Shown piece after piece: positions 1-8,230 of a stretch of 64,000 bases of DNA (position 1 is the stretch's first letter; each line of letters opens with the position of its first letter). The DNA comes from Streptomyces rishiriensis (lineage in GTDB: Bacteria; Actinomycetota; Actinomycetes; Streptomycetales; Streptomycetaceae), in assembly GCF_003112535.1 (NCBI RefSeq), contig NZ_BEWA01000003.1, positions 406,339-470,338 on the forward strand, written 5' to 3'. Position numbers and translations under genes: made by a program. The notes under the pieces were generated by a model. The model was not told the DNA's origin. It saw only the letters and a program-made list of their open reading frames with translations, and ran no database searches.

Positions 1-1501
1 CGGCGCCGAAGCTGTTCTCCAGCCAGCGGTAGGCGGCCATGTAGTGGTGCGACGGCGGCATGTCGGGGTCGTGGTAGATCGCGATCGGGTTCTCGCCGAA
101 GCCGCGCGGCGGCTGGATCATCACGACGACGTTGCCGAACTGCAGACAGGCCAGCACGACGTCGTCCCCGTCGACGTACAGGGAGCCCGGCGGCTCGCCC
201 CACGCCTCCAGCATGCCCTCGCGCAGGGCAGGGTCGAGCCGGTCGAACCAGGCCCGGTAGTCGGCCAGCGGCACCCGCGCGGGCGCGGCCGCGAGCTGCT
301 CCTCGGTGAGCCACTCGACGTCGTGGCCACCGGCGTCGATGAGCCGGTGGATCAGCTCGTCGCCGTCGTCGGGATGCCCCTCGACCGCGTAGCCCGCGTC
401 CCGCAGCGCGTCGAGCACCCGTACGGCCGAGACGGGCGTGTCCAGGCCGACGGCGTTGCCGACCCGGGAGTGCTTGGTGGGGTAGGCGGTGAACACCAGC
501 GCGAGCTTCTTCTCGGCGTTCGGCTTGTGCCGCAGCCGGGCGTGCCGGACGGCGATCCCGGCGACCCGGCCGGCCCGCTCGGGATCGGCGACGTACACCG
601 GGACGTCGTCGGGCCCCTGCTCCTTGAAGGAGAACGGGACCGTGACGATCCGTCCGTCGAACTCCGGGATCGCGACCTGCATCGCCGCGTCCATGGGCGA
701 GAGGGCGGCGTCGGACGCCTCCCAGGCCGCGCGCGACGACGTCAGACACAGCCCCTGCAGCACGGGCACGTCGAGCTCGGCGAGCGCCCCGACGTCCCAG
801 GCCTCCTCGTCGCCGCCCGCCGAGGCCTGCGAGGCGTGCGCGCCCCCGGCCGCGAGGACGGTGGCGACGAGGACGTCGCAGCGGCCCAGGATCTCGTACA
901 GCCCGGTGTCCGCACCGCGCAGCGAACCGCAGTACACGGGCAGGGCGTTGGCCCCGCGCGCCTCGATCGCGTCGCACAGCGTGTCCACGAAGGCGGTGTT
1001 GCCGCTCAGCTCGTGGGCCCGGTAGAAGAGCACGCCCACGGTCGGCCGGCCGTCACGGAGCTCGTAGGAGCCGTGGACGCCGTACTCCGGCATCGTGCGC
1101 GGCTCCTCGAACCCCTCGCCGGTCAGCAGCACGGTGTCGGAGAGGAACCGCGCCAGCTCGGCCAGGTTGGCCGGGCCGCCCTCCACGAGATACCGCAGCG
1201 CCTCCGCCACGACCCCGGCGGGCACGGACGACTCGGCCATCAGCTCGGCGTCCGGCACGCTCTCGCCGCCCAGCAGCACCGTCGGAACGCCGGAGGCCCG
1301 CAGCACGGCGAGCCCGTCCTCCCAGGCGCGCTTCCCGCCGAGCAGCCGTACGACGGCGATGCCGGCGCCGTCGAGGAGCGCGGGCAGCTCCTGCGCGACG
1401 TCGACGCGGGTCGGGTTGCCGATCCGGTAGTCGACGCCGGAAGCGGCCCGGGCCGCCAGCAGATCGGTGTCGGCGGTCGACAACAACAACACAGTGCTCA
1501 T
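1..1501 (-). CDS. cobN: Cobaltochelatase subunit CobN, N-terminal part (cut by window edge)
   Basis: Large ATP-dependent subunit that inserts cobalt into hydrogenobyrinic acid a,c-diamide (aerobic cobalamin pathway), working with CobS and CobT-type subunits in the cytoplasm. The reading frame starts at an ATG at 1499-1501 (N-terminus MSTVLLLSTADTDLLAARAA) and stays open to the window edge, giving about 500 of the roughly 1200 residues usual for the family. A recognisable CobN block, AYPTKHSRVGNAVGLDTP, lies near residue 340, followed by residues such as QPPRGFGENP close to the left edge. The start overlaps the cobQ stop in an ATGA, so the two are translationally coupled and presumably share the riboswitch upstream of cobD. 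The C-terminal half is outside the window. Confidence 0.93.
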   Translation of the reverse strand, partial: MSTVLLLSTADTDLLAARAASGVDYRIGNPTRVDVAQELPALLDGAGIAVVRLLGGKRAWEDGLAVLRASGVPTVLLGGESVPDAELMAESSVPAGVVAEALRYLVEGGPANLAELARFLSDTVLLTGEGFEEPRTMPEYGVHGSYELRDGRPTVGVLFYRAHELSGNTAFVDTLCDAIEARGANALPVYCGSLRGADTGLYEILGRCDVLVATVLAAGGAHASQASAGGDEEAWDVGALAELDVPVLQGLCLTSSRAAWEASDAALSPMDAAMQVAIPEFDGRIVTVPFSFKEQGPDDVPVYVADPERAGRVAGIAVRHARLRHKPNAEKKLALVFTAYPTKHSRVGNAVGLDTPVSAVRVLDALRDAGYAVEGHPDDGDELIHRLIDAGGHDVEWLTEEQLAAAPARVPLADYRAWFDRLDPALREGMLEAWGEPPGSLYVDGDDVVLACLQFGNVVVMIQPPRGFGENPIAIYHDPDMPPSHHYMAAYRWLENSFGA

Positions 1502-3030
1502 GCGGGCGCTCCCGGTGGAATGAAAGGCAGTCCTTGCGGCGCGCCCGACTCGATGAGCCGCCGGAGCGCGTCGGTGTCCGCGTGCTGTTCGATCAGGTCG
1601 CCGAGCCGGTCGAGCTGTTCCTCGCGCAGCCCGGCGAAGGACGTGTCGGGGGCGGGGACGAACCGGCGGCCCGCGGCGGCCGCCACCTCGCGCAGGAACG
1701 CCCGCCGGAACCCGTCCGACTCCAGCGAGCCGTGCCAGTGCGTGCCCCAGGTCTGACCGACCCGGCAGCCGTCCAGGCCGCGTCCCTCGCCGTCGGAGAT
1801 GAACGTCTCGCCCCCGGTGACGTCGGCGACGCCGTGGTGGATCTCGTACCCCTCGACCGGTTCGCCGAGGGCTTCCCCCACCGGCCGGGTGAGGGTCTTC
1901 TCGCGGGCGAACCGCACCCGGACGGGGAGGATCCCCAGCCCGTCGACCTGTCCGCGCCGGCTCTCGACGTCGTCCTCGATGCGCTCGCCGAGGATCTGGA
2001 AGCCGCCGCAGACGCCGAGGACGGGCCGCCCCTCTGCGGCCCGGCGCAGCACCGCCTCGGCCAGGCCGCGTTCACGCAGCCACTCCAGGGCCCGCACCGT
2101 GCCCCGGGTCCCCGGGATCACCACCAGGTCGGCGTCGGCCAGTTCCTCGGGACGGTCCACGAACCGCACGACGACGCCGGGTTCGGCGGCCAGCGCGTCC
2201 ACGTCCGTGAAGTTCGACATGAGCGGGACCGCGCAGACGGCGATCCGCAGTACGTCCTCCCCGACGGGCGGGGCGGTGTTCGACTCGCGCACGGTGCCCC
2301 GCAGCGAGACCCTCAGGCCGTCCTCCTCGTCGATGCCGAGCCCGTGCCGGAACGGCAGCACGCCGTACGTGTGCCGGCCGGTGAGACCGTGCAGCATGTC
2401 CAGGCCCGGCTCCAGCAGGGAGACGTCGCCCCGGAACTTGTTCACCAGGAACCCGGCGACCAGCGCCTGGTCCTCGGGTGACAGGAGCGCGACGGTCCCG
2501 AAGAACGAGGCGAAGACGCCGCCGCGGTCGATGTCGCCCACGACCAGCACGGGCAGCCCGGCATTGCGGGCGATTCCCATGTTGACGATGTCCGTCCGCC
2601 GCAGATTGATCTCGGCGGGACTGCCCGCCCCCTCACAGATCACCGCGTCATACGTGCCCCGCAACTCGGCGAGACAGTCGAGAACGGTCCCGAGGAGCTT
2701 CTGCTGCCGCCCGCCGTGGTACCCGCGCGCGCTCATCTCGCCCACCGGCTTGCCCAGCAGGACCACCTGGCTGCTCTGCTCCCCGCCCGGCTTGAGCAGC
2801 ACGGGGTTCATCAGCGCCGTCGGCTCGATGCGGCACGCCTGCGCCTGCATGGCCTGCGCCCGTCCGATCTCGGCGCCCTCGCGCGTGACGAACGAGTTCA
2901 GGGACATGTTCTGCGCCTTGAACGGCGCGACCTTCACCCCCTGCCGGACCAGCCACCGGCAGATCCCGGCCGTGACGACGCTCTTGCCGGCGTCGGAGGT
3001 GGTGCCGGCCACCAGGAGACCCCCGCTCAT
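1498..3030 (-). CDS. cobQ: Cobyric acid synthase CobQ
   Basis: Glutamine-dependent amidation of adenosylcobyrinic acid a,c-diamide to adenosylcobyric acid. 510 residues, normal for CobQ/CbiP. The N-terminal P-loop-like ATP-binding domain begins MSGGLLVAGTTSDAGKSVVT, with the family block KAQNMSLNSFVT at about 40-50 and VGDIDRGGVFAS near 165. The C-terminal class I glutamine amidotransferase domain shows the nucleophile in VLGVCGGFQILG and the catalytic His in the GTHWHGSLE region. The ATG at 3028-3030 was chosen because it begins the family's N-terminus and overlaps the cobD stop as ATGA; the frame is open much further upstream, but that part is antisense to cobD. Middle gene of a tightly overlapping cobD-cobQ-cobN operon. 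Confidence 0.96.
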   Translation of the reverse strand: MSGGLLVAGTTSDAGKSVVTAGICRWLVRQGVKVAPFKAQNMSLNSFVTREGAEIGRAQAMQAQACRIEPTALMNPVLLKPGGEQSSQVVLLGKPVGEMSARGYHGGRQQKLLGTVLDCLAELRGTYDAVICEGAGSPAEINLRRTDIVNMGIARNAGLPVLVVGDIDRGGVFASFFGTVALLSPEDQALVAGFLVNKFRGDVSLLEPGLDMLHGLTGRHTYGVLPFRHGLGIDEEDGLRVSLRGTVRESNTAPPVGEDVLRIAVCAVPLMSNFTDVDALAAEPGVVVRFVDRPEELADADLVVIPGTRGTVRALEWLRERGLAEAVLRRAAEGRPVLGVCGGFQILGERIEDDVESRRGQVDGLGILPVRVRFAREKTLTRPVGEALGEPVEGYEIHHGVADVTGGETFISDGEGRGLDGCRVGQTWGTHWHGSLESDGFRRAFLREVAAAAGRRFVPAPDTSFAGLREEQLDRLGDLIEQHADTDALRRLIESGAPQGLPFIPPGAPA

Positions 3031-3992
3031 GACGTACGCCCCTTCCGCGCGTCGAGCGCCTTTGCCGTGACGAAGCGCGCGGCGACGGTCACGCCGAGCG
3101 CGAGCAGGCCGACGCGGCGGGAGAGCCGCGCGGCGCGTTCGATGTCCTGGACGACGACGGGCCGCCCCGCCGCCCCGTTGAGCACGGGCCGGTGCTCGAC
3201 CCGGCCGCCGTAGGACAGCGTCCCGCCCAGCCGCACTCCGAGAGCGCCCGCGAAGGACGCCTCCACGGGCCCGGCGTTGGGGCTGGGATGCTTGCGCGCG
3301 TCGGCGCGCCAGGCCCGCACCGCGCCCCGGGGGTCGTCTCCGGCGACGGCGGCGAGCAGGGCGGTCAGCCGTGCCCCGGGCCATCCGGCGACGTCGTCGA
3401 GCCGGGCCGAGGCCCACCCGAAGCGCAGATGGCGCGGCGACCGGTGCCCGACCATGGCGTCGAGGGTGTTGACCGCCCGGAACCCGACCAGCCCGGGCAC
3501 ACCGGCCGCCGCGCCCCACACCAGCGCGCCGACGACGGCGTCCGAGGTGTTCTCGGCGACGGACTCCACGACGGCCCGGGCGATCCCGTCGGCGTCCAGG
3601 GCCTGCGGGTCGCGCCCGCACAGACTCGGCAGCCGTTCCCGGGCGGCCTCGACGTCTCCCGCCTCCAGGGCGCGCCCGACGCCCCGGGCCTCGCGCACGA
3701 GGGAGGCGCCCCCGACGACGGCCCAGGTGGCGGCGGCGGTGAGGGCGACGGAGGCGGCGGGACGCCCGCGTACGGTCCGCGCGGCGACGGCTCCCAGGGC
3801 GACGGCGCCGCCCGCGCACACCACGGTGTGCAGGGCGCCCCATCCCCGGTGGTCCCGCCACAGCAGCCGCTCCACGGCGCCCGCGGCCCGGCCGAACGCG
3901 GCGACCGGATGCCCCCGGCGGGGGTCGCCGAGGAGCAGGTCGCCGAGGAGGCCGGCGGCGGCGCCGTACGCGTGGACGCGATCGGCACCCAT
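3027..3992 (-). CDS. cobD: Adenosylcobinamide-phosphate synthase CobD/CbiB
   Basis: Integral membrane protein of cobalamin synthesis that attaches the aminopropanol (phosphate) arm to cobyric acid. 321 residues, usual length, with several hydrophobic segments. Family blocks: LLGDPRRGHPVAAFGR near residue 20, ESVAENTSDAVVGALVWGAA near 140, and a segment RKHPSPNAGPVEASFAGALG near 235, all typical of CbiB. The ATG at 3990-3992 lies 4 nt after a possible 22-codon upstream frame. First gene of the cob operon; the long leader upstream carries a cobalamin riboswitch, so expression should fall when B12 is abundant. Confidence 0.95.
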   Translation of the reverse strand: MGADRVHAYGAAAGLLGDLLLGDPRRGHPVAAFGRAAGAVERLLWRDHRGWGALHTVVCAGGAVALGAVAARTVRGRPAASVALTAAATWAVVGGASLVREARGVGRALEAGDVEAARERLPSLCGRDPQALDADGIARAVVESVAENTSDAVVGALVWGAAAGVPGLVGFRAVNTLDAMVGHRSPRHLRFGWASARLDDVAGWPGARLTALLAAVAGDDPRGAVRAWRADARKHPSPNAGPVEASFAGALGVRLGGTLSYGGRVEHRPVLNGAAGRPVVVQDIERAARLSRRVGLLALGVTVAARFVTAKALDARKGRTS

Positions 3993-4109
3993 CGGCTCAG
4001 CCGGCCGTGCGGGCGGCCGACGGGCTGGGGGCGGTGCGCAGGGCGCTCGATGGGCAGCCGAACATGGCTATGTGTCCTCACTCAGGGTGTCCACGCCCTG
4101 GTTCGACGA

Positions 4110-4250
4110 GACCGCGGCGAGAGTTCCTGGCTCCCGGGGGTTACTACCCCGGTGACAGTGGCGGGACCGCGCCGGATTCACACCGGCTTCCTCTTCTGCC
4201 GCCGTACATGGCCCGGGCAGTCCACCACGGGCCCGGAAGGGCCGTCAACT
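4110..4250 (-). promoter_or_regulatory. Cobalamin (B12) riboswitch upstream of cobD
   Basis: Read on the minus strand, the stretch from about 4192 to 4160 gives the conserved cobalamin-riboswitch core: GGAAGCCGGTGTGAATCCGG followed by CGCGGTCCCGCCACTGT. A B12-box-like segment AGCCAGGAACTC follows at about 4132-4121. The upstream arm lies in the GC-rich hairpin region up to about 4250; outer limits are approximate. It sits about 120 nt upstream of cobD in the same orientation, so it most likely controls the whole cobD-cobQ-cobN operon. Confidence 0.9.
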
Positions 4251-4320
4251 TGCTGTTGACCTGCGAGGGGAGAGTGTGCAGAACCCCACACGCGGGCGAT
4301 CGCCGTGGTCACACGCGAAG

Positions 4321-4350
4321 GGGTGCGGGACGGCGACCCGTCCCGCACCC
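4321..4350. terminator. Hairpin terminator after the pit operon
   Basis: Perfect inverted repeat: 13-nt arms (4321-4333, GGGTGCGGGACGG, and its complement at 4338-4350) around a 4-nt loop. It lies 22 nt beyond the stop of the small membrane protein gene on the minus strand and upstream of the cob riboswitch, so it probably ends the pit transcript. No clear U-tract, as is common in Streptomyces. Confidence 0.75.
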
Positions 4351-4371
4351 CGGGGATGTCCCGATGACCCG

Positions 4372-4593
4372 TCAGGCCACGATCAGGGAGATCCCGTACG
4401 CCACCGCCGCCGCGCAGGCCGCGAAGCACGCGTACGCGCCCGTCACCGCGAGGGCGGCCGAGCCGCCCTCGGCCGTCGCGCGCTCCTGGCGCGACAGGCC
4501 CATGACGCCGAGGGTGAACAGGGCCACGAGGCCCACGGTGACCACGAGGCTGACGCCGAACACGGAGCCCAGGGCTGCCCAGTCGATCTTCAT
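4372..4593 (-). CDS. Small two-helix membrane protein next to the phosphate permease
   Basis: 73-residue protein of unknown function. Two hydrophobic segments are visible, about 8-33 (GSVFGVSLVVTVGLVALFTL) and 45-72, joined by a short polar loop (SRQERATAEGG). It starts 34 nt after the Pit permease stop on the same strand and is followed directly by a strong terminator, so it is almost certainly co-transcribed with pit. I recall an equivalent small gene beside pitH1 in S. coelicolor (SCO1846). A role as accessory peptide of the permease is inference from position only. GC usage matches its neighbours. Confidence 0.8.
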   Translation of the reverse strand: MKIDWAALGSVFGVSLVVTVGLVALFTLGVMGLSRQERATAEGGSAALAVTGAYACFAACAAAVAYGISLIVA

Positions 4594-4627
4594 GATGCTT
4601 CTCTTCCTTCGTACCGGACGGGCCGGA

Positions 4628-5884
4628 TCAGACGGCCGCGGCCGGCGGGACGGCGGGGGCCACGGGCTCCGGGGCCGGGGCCGGGGCCGGGGAGGGGATG
4701 GTCGCCGTCAGGTCGTCGGCGAGGGAACCCGCCGGGGGCGGGGCGACGGCCGCGATCGCCGTCGTGACGACGCCGGCCGGCTCCTCGGTGTCGTTGACGT
4801 TCGAGGCGTCGACGACCTCGCGCCGGGAGATCTTCCAGATCGCGGCGCTGGAGGCGATCAGGAAGGCGGCCACGACGGCCGTGCCCCAGTCGCCGAGGCC
4901 GGTCACCGACTCGGCGAGCGCGCCCACCAGGGCCGCCGCCGGGAGGGTCAGGCCCCAGGCCACGAACATGCGGGTCGCCGTGGACCAGCGGACCACGCCG
5001 CCCTTGCGGCCCAGGCCCGCGCCCATCACCGAACCGGAGACCGAGTGGGTCGTGGAGAGGGAGAAGCCGAGGTGGGAGGAGGCCAGGATGACCGTGGCCG
5101 CGCTGGTCTGGGCGGCGAAGCCCTGCTGCGGCTGGAGTTCGGTCAGGCCCTTGCCCATGGTGCGGATGATGCGCCAGCCGCCGAGGTAGGTGCCGAGCGC
5201 GATGGCCATGCCGGCCGAGAGGATGACCCAGGTGGGCGGGTCGGAGTCGGGGGCCACGGCGCCGCCGGCGACCAGGGCGAGGGTGATGATGCCCATCGTC
5301 TTCTGCGCGTCGTTGGTGCCGTGCGCGAGCGAGACCAGGCCGGCCGAGGCGATCTGGCCGGTGCGGTATCCCTTCGCCGCGGCCTTGCCCTCGGCCTTCC
5401 TGCCCAGGGTGTACGAGAGCCGGGTCGCGAGCATCGCGGCGACGCCCGCCACGATCGGAGCCGCGACCGCCGGGAGCAGGACCTTGGTGACCAGCACGTC
5501 ACCGTGGACCGCGCCCGTTCCGGCCGAGGCGATGGTGGCGCCGATCAGGCCGCCCATGAGGGCGTGGGAGGAGCTGGACGGCAGGCCCACCAGCCAGGTC
5601 AGCAGGTTCCAGAGGATCGCGCCGACCAGGGCGGCGAAGATGACCTCGGGACGGATGCCGGTCTCGTCGACGAGACCCTTGGAGATCGTGTTGGCGACCT
5701 CCACCGAGAGGAAGGCGCCCACAAGGTTCAGCACGGCGGACATCGCCACCGCGACCTTGGGCTTGAGTGCACCGGTCGAGATGGTCGTGGCCATCGCGTT
5801 GGCGGTGTCGTGGAAACCGTTCGTGAAATCGAACGCGAGTGCGGTGACGACCACAATCGCGAGGATCAGCGAGAAGTTTTCCAT
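4628..5884 (-). CDS. pitH1: Low-affinity inorganic phosphate permease, Pit family
   Basis: Proton- or metal-phosphate-coupled symporter in the cytoplasmic membrane. 418 residues. The duplicated Pit (PHO4) signature is visible in the N-terminal half as DFTNGFHDTANAMATTISTG (about 19-38) and in the C-terminal half as AHGTNDAQKTMGIITLAL; GLPSSSSHALMGGLIGA and SLSTTHSVSGSVMGAGLG are further family blocks. About ten hydrophobic segments, then an acidic Pro/Ala-rich cytoplasmic tail (PAPAPAPEPVAPAVPPAAAV). No DUF47/PhoU-like partner gene is adjacent, unlike many Pit loci; a 73-residue membrane protein follows instead. The name pitH1 is by recalled synteny with SCO1845. I could not identify convincing PHO boxes upstream. 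Confidence 0.92.
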   Translation of the reverse strand: MENFSLILAIVVVTALAFDFTNGFHDTANAMATTISTGALKPKVAVAMSAVLNLVGAFLSVEVANTISKGLVDETGIRPEVIFAALVGAILWNLLTWLVGLPSSSSHALMGGLIGATIASAGTGAVHGDVLVTKVLLPAVAAPIVAGVAAMLATRLSYTLGRKAEGKAAAKGYRTGQIASAGLVSLAHGTNDAQKTMGIITLALVAGGAVAPDSDPPTWVILSAGMAIALGTYLGGWRIIRTMGKGLTELQPQQGFAAQTSAATVILASSHLGFSLSTTHSVSGSVMGAGLGRKGGVVRWSTATRMFVAWGLTLPAAALVGALAESVTGLGDWGTAVVAAFLIASSAAIWKISRREVVDASNVNDTEEPAGVVTTAIAAVAPPPAGSLADDLTATIPSPAPAPAPEPVAPAVPPAAAV

Positions 5885-6090
5885 TTACCCAGGCAATCGT
5901 TCGAAGTCATTGGAGCGTCGACCGTAGGCAACCTGGATGAACGGAAGATGAACTGGGGCAGGCATCATGGTGTCGTTCGCTGTGGGCTGGTGGGGGAGTT
6001 GGAGGTCCGCCTGCCGGCCCCCGCCGCCGGGACGTCCGGGACGCGCCGCGACTCACCCCGGGAACAGGGGCGTCCTGGCAGGATCGCGGC

Positions 6091-6822
6091 ATGGCTGAGC
6101 AGCGACGCGAGCAGGCGGACGCCCGGGATCCCGGGGACGGCGGACAGGGCGCGGTGGAGCGCCGGGGCAGGCGCGCGACGCCCGAGGAGGCCAGGGCCTG
6201 GGAGGCCCTCGTGACGACGGCCCGCCGCACCGTGACCGACGGTCTCGTCGTCGGCACCTCCGGCAACGTCTCCGTGCGCGTCGGCGACACCGTGCTGGTC
6301 ACCCCGTCGGGGGTGCCCTACGACCGGCTCGGCCCGGACGACGTCACCGGCGTCGACCTCGCCGGCCGGCAGGTGCTCGGCGCCCTCGTCCCGACGAGCG
6401 AACTGCCGATGCACCTGGCCGTATACAGCACCCGTGACGCCGGGGCGGTCGTCCACACCCACGCCGTGCACGCCACGGCCGTCTCGACCCTCGTCCCGGA
6501 ACTCCCTCTCGTCCACTACATGGCGGGCGCCCTCGGCGGCCCCGTCCGGGTCGCCCCCTACGCCACGTACGGCACCGAGGAGCTGGCCGGGCACGTGCTC
6601 CGGGCGCTCGACGGACGTACCGGCTGCCTGTTGCAGAACCACGGCACCCTCACCTACGGCGCCACCCTCGACCAGGCCTACGACCGCACGGCCCAGCTGG
6701 AGTGGATGTGCCGCCTGTGGCTGACGGCCTCCTCGCTCCCGGGCCGCACCCCGACGCTGCTGACCGAGGACCAGGTGGAGCAGGCGGCGCGCCGTCTCCG
6801 GGGCTACGGCCAGCAAAACTGA
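6091..6822 (+). CDS. Class II aldolase (L-fuculose-phosphate aldolase-like)
   Basis: Zinc-dependent class II aldolase/adducin-family enzyme, 243 residues, cytoplasmic. Visible motifs: GTSGNVSVRVGD near 55 (phosphate-binding Gly/Ser loop), TPSGVPYD near 72, SELPMHLAVY near 104 (general acid Glu), zinc ligands in VVHTHAVHATA near 120, and a third zinc His in LQNHGTLTYG near 185. The first 35 residues are polar and not part of the fold. Substrate cannot be read from sequence; FucA-type or related sugar-phosphate cleavage is likely. It is followed 100 nt later by an alpha/beta hydrolase on the same strand. A nearby start further in cannot be excluded, since the Shine-Dalgarno sequence is weak. 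Confidence 0.88.
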   Translation: MAEQRREQADARDPGDGGQGAVERRGRRATPEEARAWEALVTTARRTVTDGLVVGTSGNVSVRVGDTVLVTPSGVPYDRLGPDDVTGVDLAGRQVLGALVPTSELPMHLAVYSTRDAGAVVHTHAVHATAVSTLVPELPLVHYMAGALGGPVRVAPYATYGTEELAGHVLRALDGRTGCLLQNHGTLTYGATLDQAYDRTAQLEWMCRLWLTASSLPGRTPTLLTEDQVEQAARRLRGYGQQN

Positions 6823-6922
6823 CCGCCGAGGCGCCGCCCCGCGCCCTGGTGCCCGGGGTGCGGCGTCACCCCGGGCGGACCCACCACTGGCCGTCGCGGT
6901 GGTCGGCCTGGACACTGGTCGG

Positions 6923-8059
6923 GTGCGCACTGTCACAGCGACGGCCGCCGCCGTCACCGCAGCCCTGGCCGCCGGCGCCGCCAGTGTCGCCGCCGGCCGG
7001 TTCGCCAGCGACGCCGCGCTGAAGGCGCCGCCGGGCCGGCCCCTGCCCACCGAACCCCGGCTCACCGTGCACGGCACGGCCGCCGGACAGATCACCGTGA
7101 CCCGCGACCTGGCCGCCCTGCGCCCCGGCTCCTACGGCCTGTCGGGCAACGGGACGCACGCGGTCGTCGGCCCCGTCCTGCCCACGGACCCGCACCCCGT
7201 CGACACCGTCGTGCGCCGCCTGGAGCGCGTCACCCACGGCTCCCTGCACTCCGGGGACGCGGTCTGGCTGACCCCGAACCTGCACGTCGGCAACCCCGGC
7301 AGCGCCCTCGGCCTCGACCACGCCGACGTCGACGTCCCCGGCGAACTGGGCAACCTGCCCGCCTGGTTCGTGCCCGGCGCCCGCCGCACCTGGGTGATCG
7401 CCGTGCACGGCCTGGGCGCCACCCGGGAGCACGCCCTGAACGTCGTGGGCTTCCTGCACCGCCGCCGTTTCCCCGTCCTCGCCCTCGCCTACCGCGGCGA
7501 CCTCGGCGCACCCCGCCCGCCGGACGGGCTGAACCACCTCGGCGCGACCGAGTGGCGCGACCTCGACGCGGCGATGCGGTACGCCCTGCGCTACGGCGCC
7601 GAACGCGTCGTCCTGCTCGGCTGGTCCACCGGCGCCGCCATGGCGCTGCGCGCGGCCGCCGACTCGGGCCTGCGCGACCTCGTCTCGGGGCTCGTGCTGG
7701 ACTCGCCGGTCCTCGACTGGCGGACGACGCTGCGCGCCCTGGCCGCCGCCCGCCACACCCCCGGAGCGCTGCTGCCGCTCGCCGTCCGCGCCGCCGAGGG
7801 CCGCACCGGCCTGCGCGGCGGCGCCGGCGACCCCGCGGCCGCGGCGGCCGCGCCGGACCGGCTGCGGGTCCCGACGCTGATCGTGCACGGACCCGACGAC
7901 GCCGTCGCCCCCTGGGGCGCCTCCCGCCGCCTCGCCGCCCGCCGCCCCGACCTCGTCACCCTGCACACCGTGGCGGGCGCCCCGCACGGCGCCATGTGGA
8001 ACGCCGACCCCGCCGCCTACGAGGAGGCGCTGCGCCGCTTCCTGACCCCGCTGATGTGA
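6923..8059 (+). CDS. Alpha/beta hydrolase, membrane-anchored or secreted
   Basis: 378-residue alpha/beta hydrolase. After an Ala-rich hydrophobic N-terminus (VTAALAAGAASVAAGRFA, probable signal or anchor) and a variable domain of about 130 residues, the hydrolase fold shows the oxyanion region WVIAVHGLGATREH, nucleophile elbow VLLGWSTGAAMAL (Ser), an acid in LIVHGPDDAVAPW and a His in VAGAPHGAMW. This resembles serine aminopeptidase S33-type hydrolases; the substrate is unknown. I chose the GTG at 6923 because the signal-like sequence begins there; an in-frame GTG at 6899 is possible. It is 100 nt downstream of the aldolase and may be co-transcribed. Confidence 0.83.
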   Translation: MRTVTATAAAVTAALAAGAASVAAGRFASDAALKAPPGRPLPTEPRLTVHGTAAGQITVTRDLAALRPGSYGLSGNGTHAVVGPVLPTDPHPVDTVVRRLERVTHGSLHSGDAVWLTPNLHVGNPGSALGLDHADVDVPGELGNLPAWFVPGARRTWVIAVHGLGATREHALNVVGFLHRRRFPVLALAYRGDLGAPRPPDGLNHLGATEWRDLDAAMRYALRYGAERVVLLGWSTGAAMALRAAADSGLRDLVSGLVLDSPVLDWRTTLRALAAARHTPGALLPLAVRAAEGRTGLRGGAGDPAAAAAAPDRLRVPTLIVHGPDDAVAPWGASRRLAARRPDLVTLHTVAGAPHGAMWNADPAAYEEALRRFLTPLM

Positions 8060-8230
8060 GACCGCCCGACGGCCGGCCGCCCCGAGCGGTCGCGGGGGTT
8101 CCGTTTAAGGCCGTACCACTGGCCTGAAGGCGCCGCCTCCCCCTCGATCCACCCCGGGCGCCGGCCGCTCCACCGGGCCGCCGCGGCATTCCGTTTGGGT
8201 TTTCGGACCGTCAACCGGAAGACTGCACCC

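Noticed and set aside
44..1756. Long plus-strand open frame opposite cobN/cobQ, and many similar long antisense frames throughout
   Set aside because: They arise from high GC in third positions of the real genes, are Arg/Pro/Ala-rich with no domain, and lie opposite genes with clear motifs.
5885..6090. PHO boxes upstream of the Pit permease gene
   Set aside because: I could not recognise the 11-bp PHO repeats with confidence.
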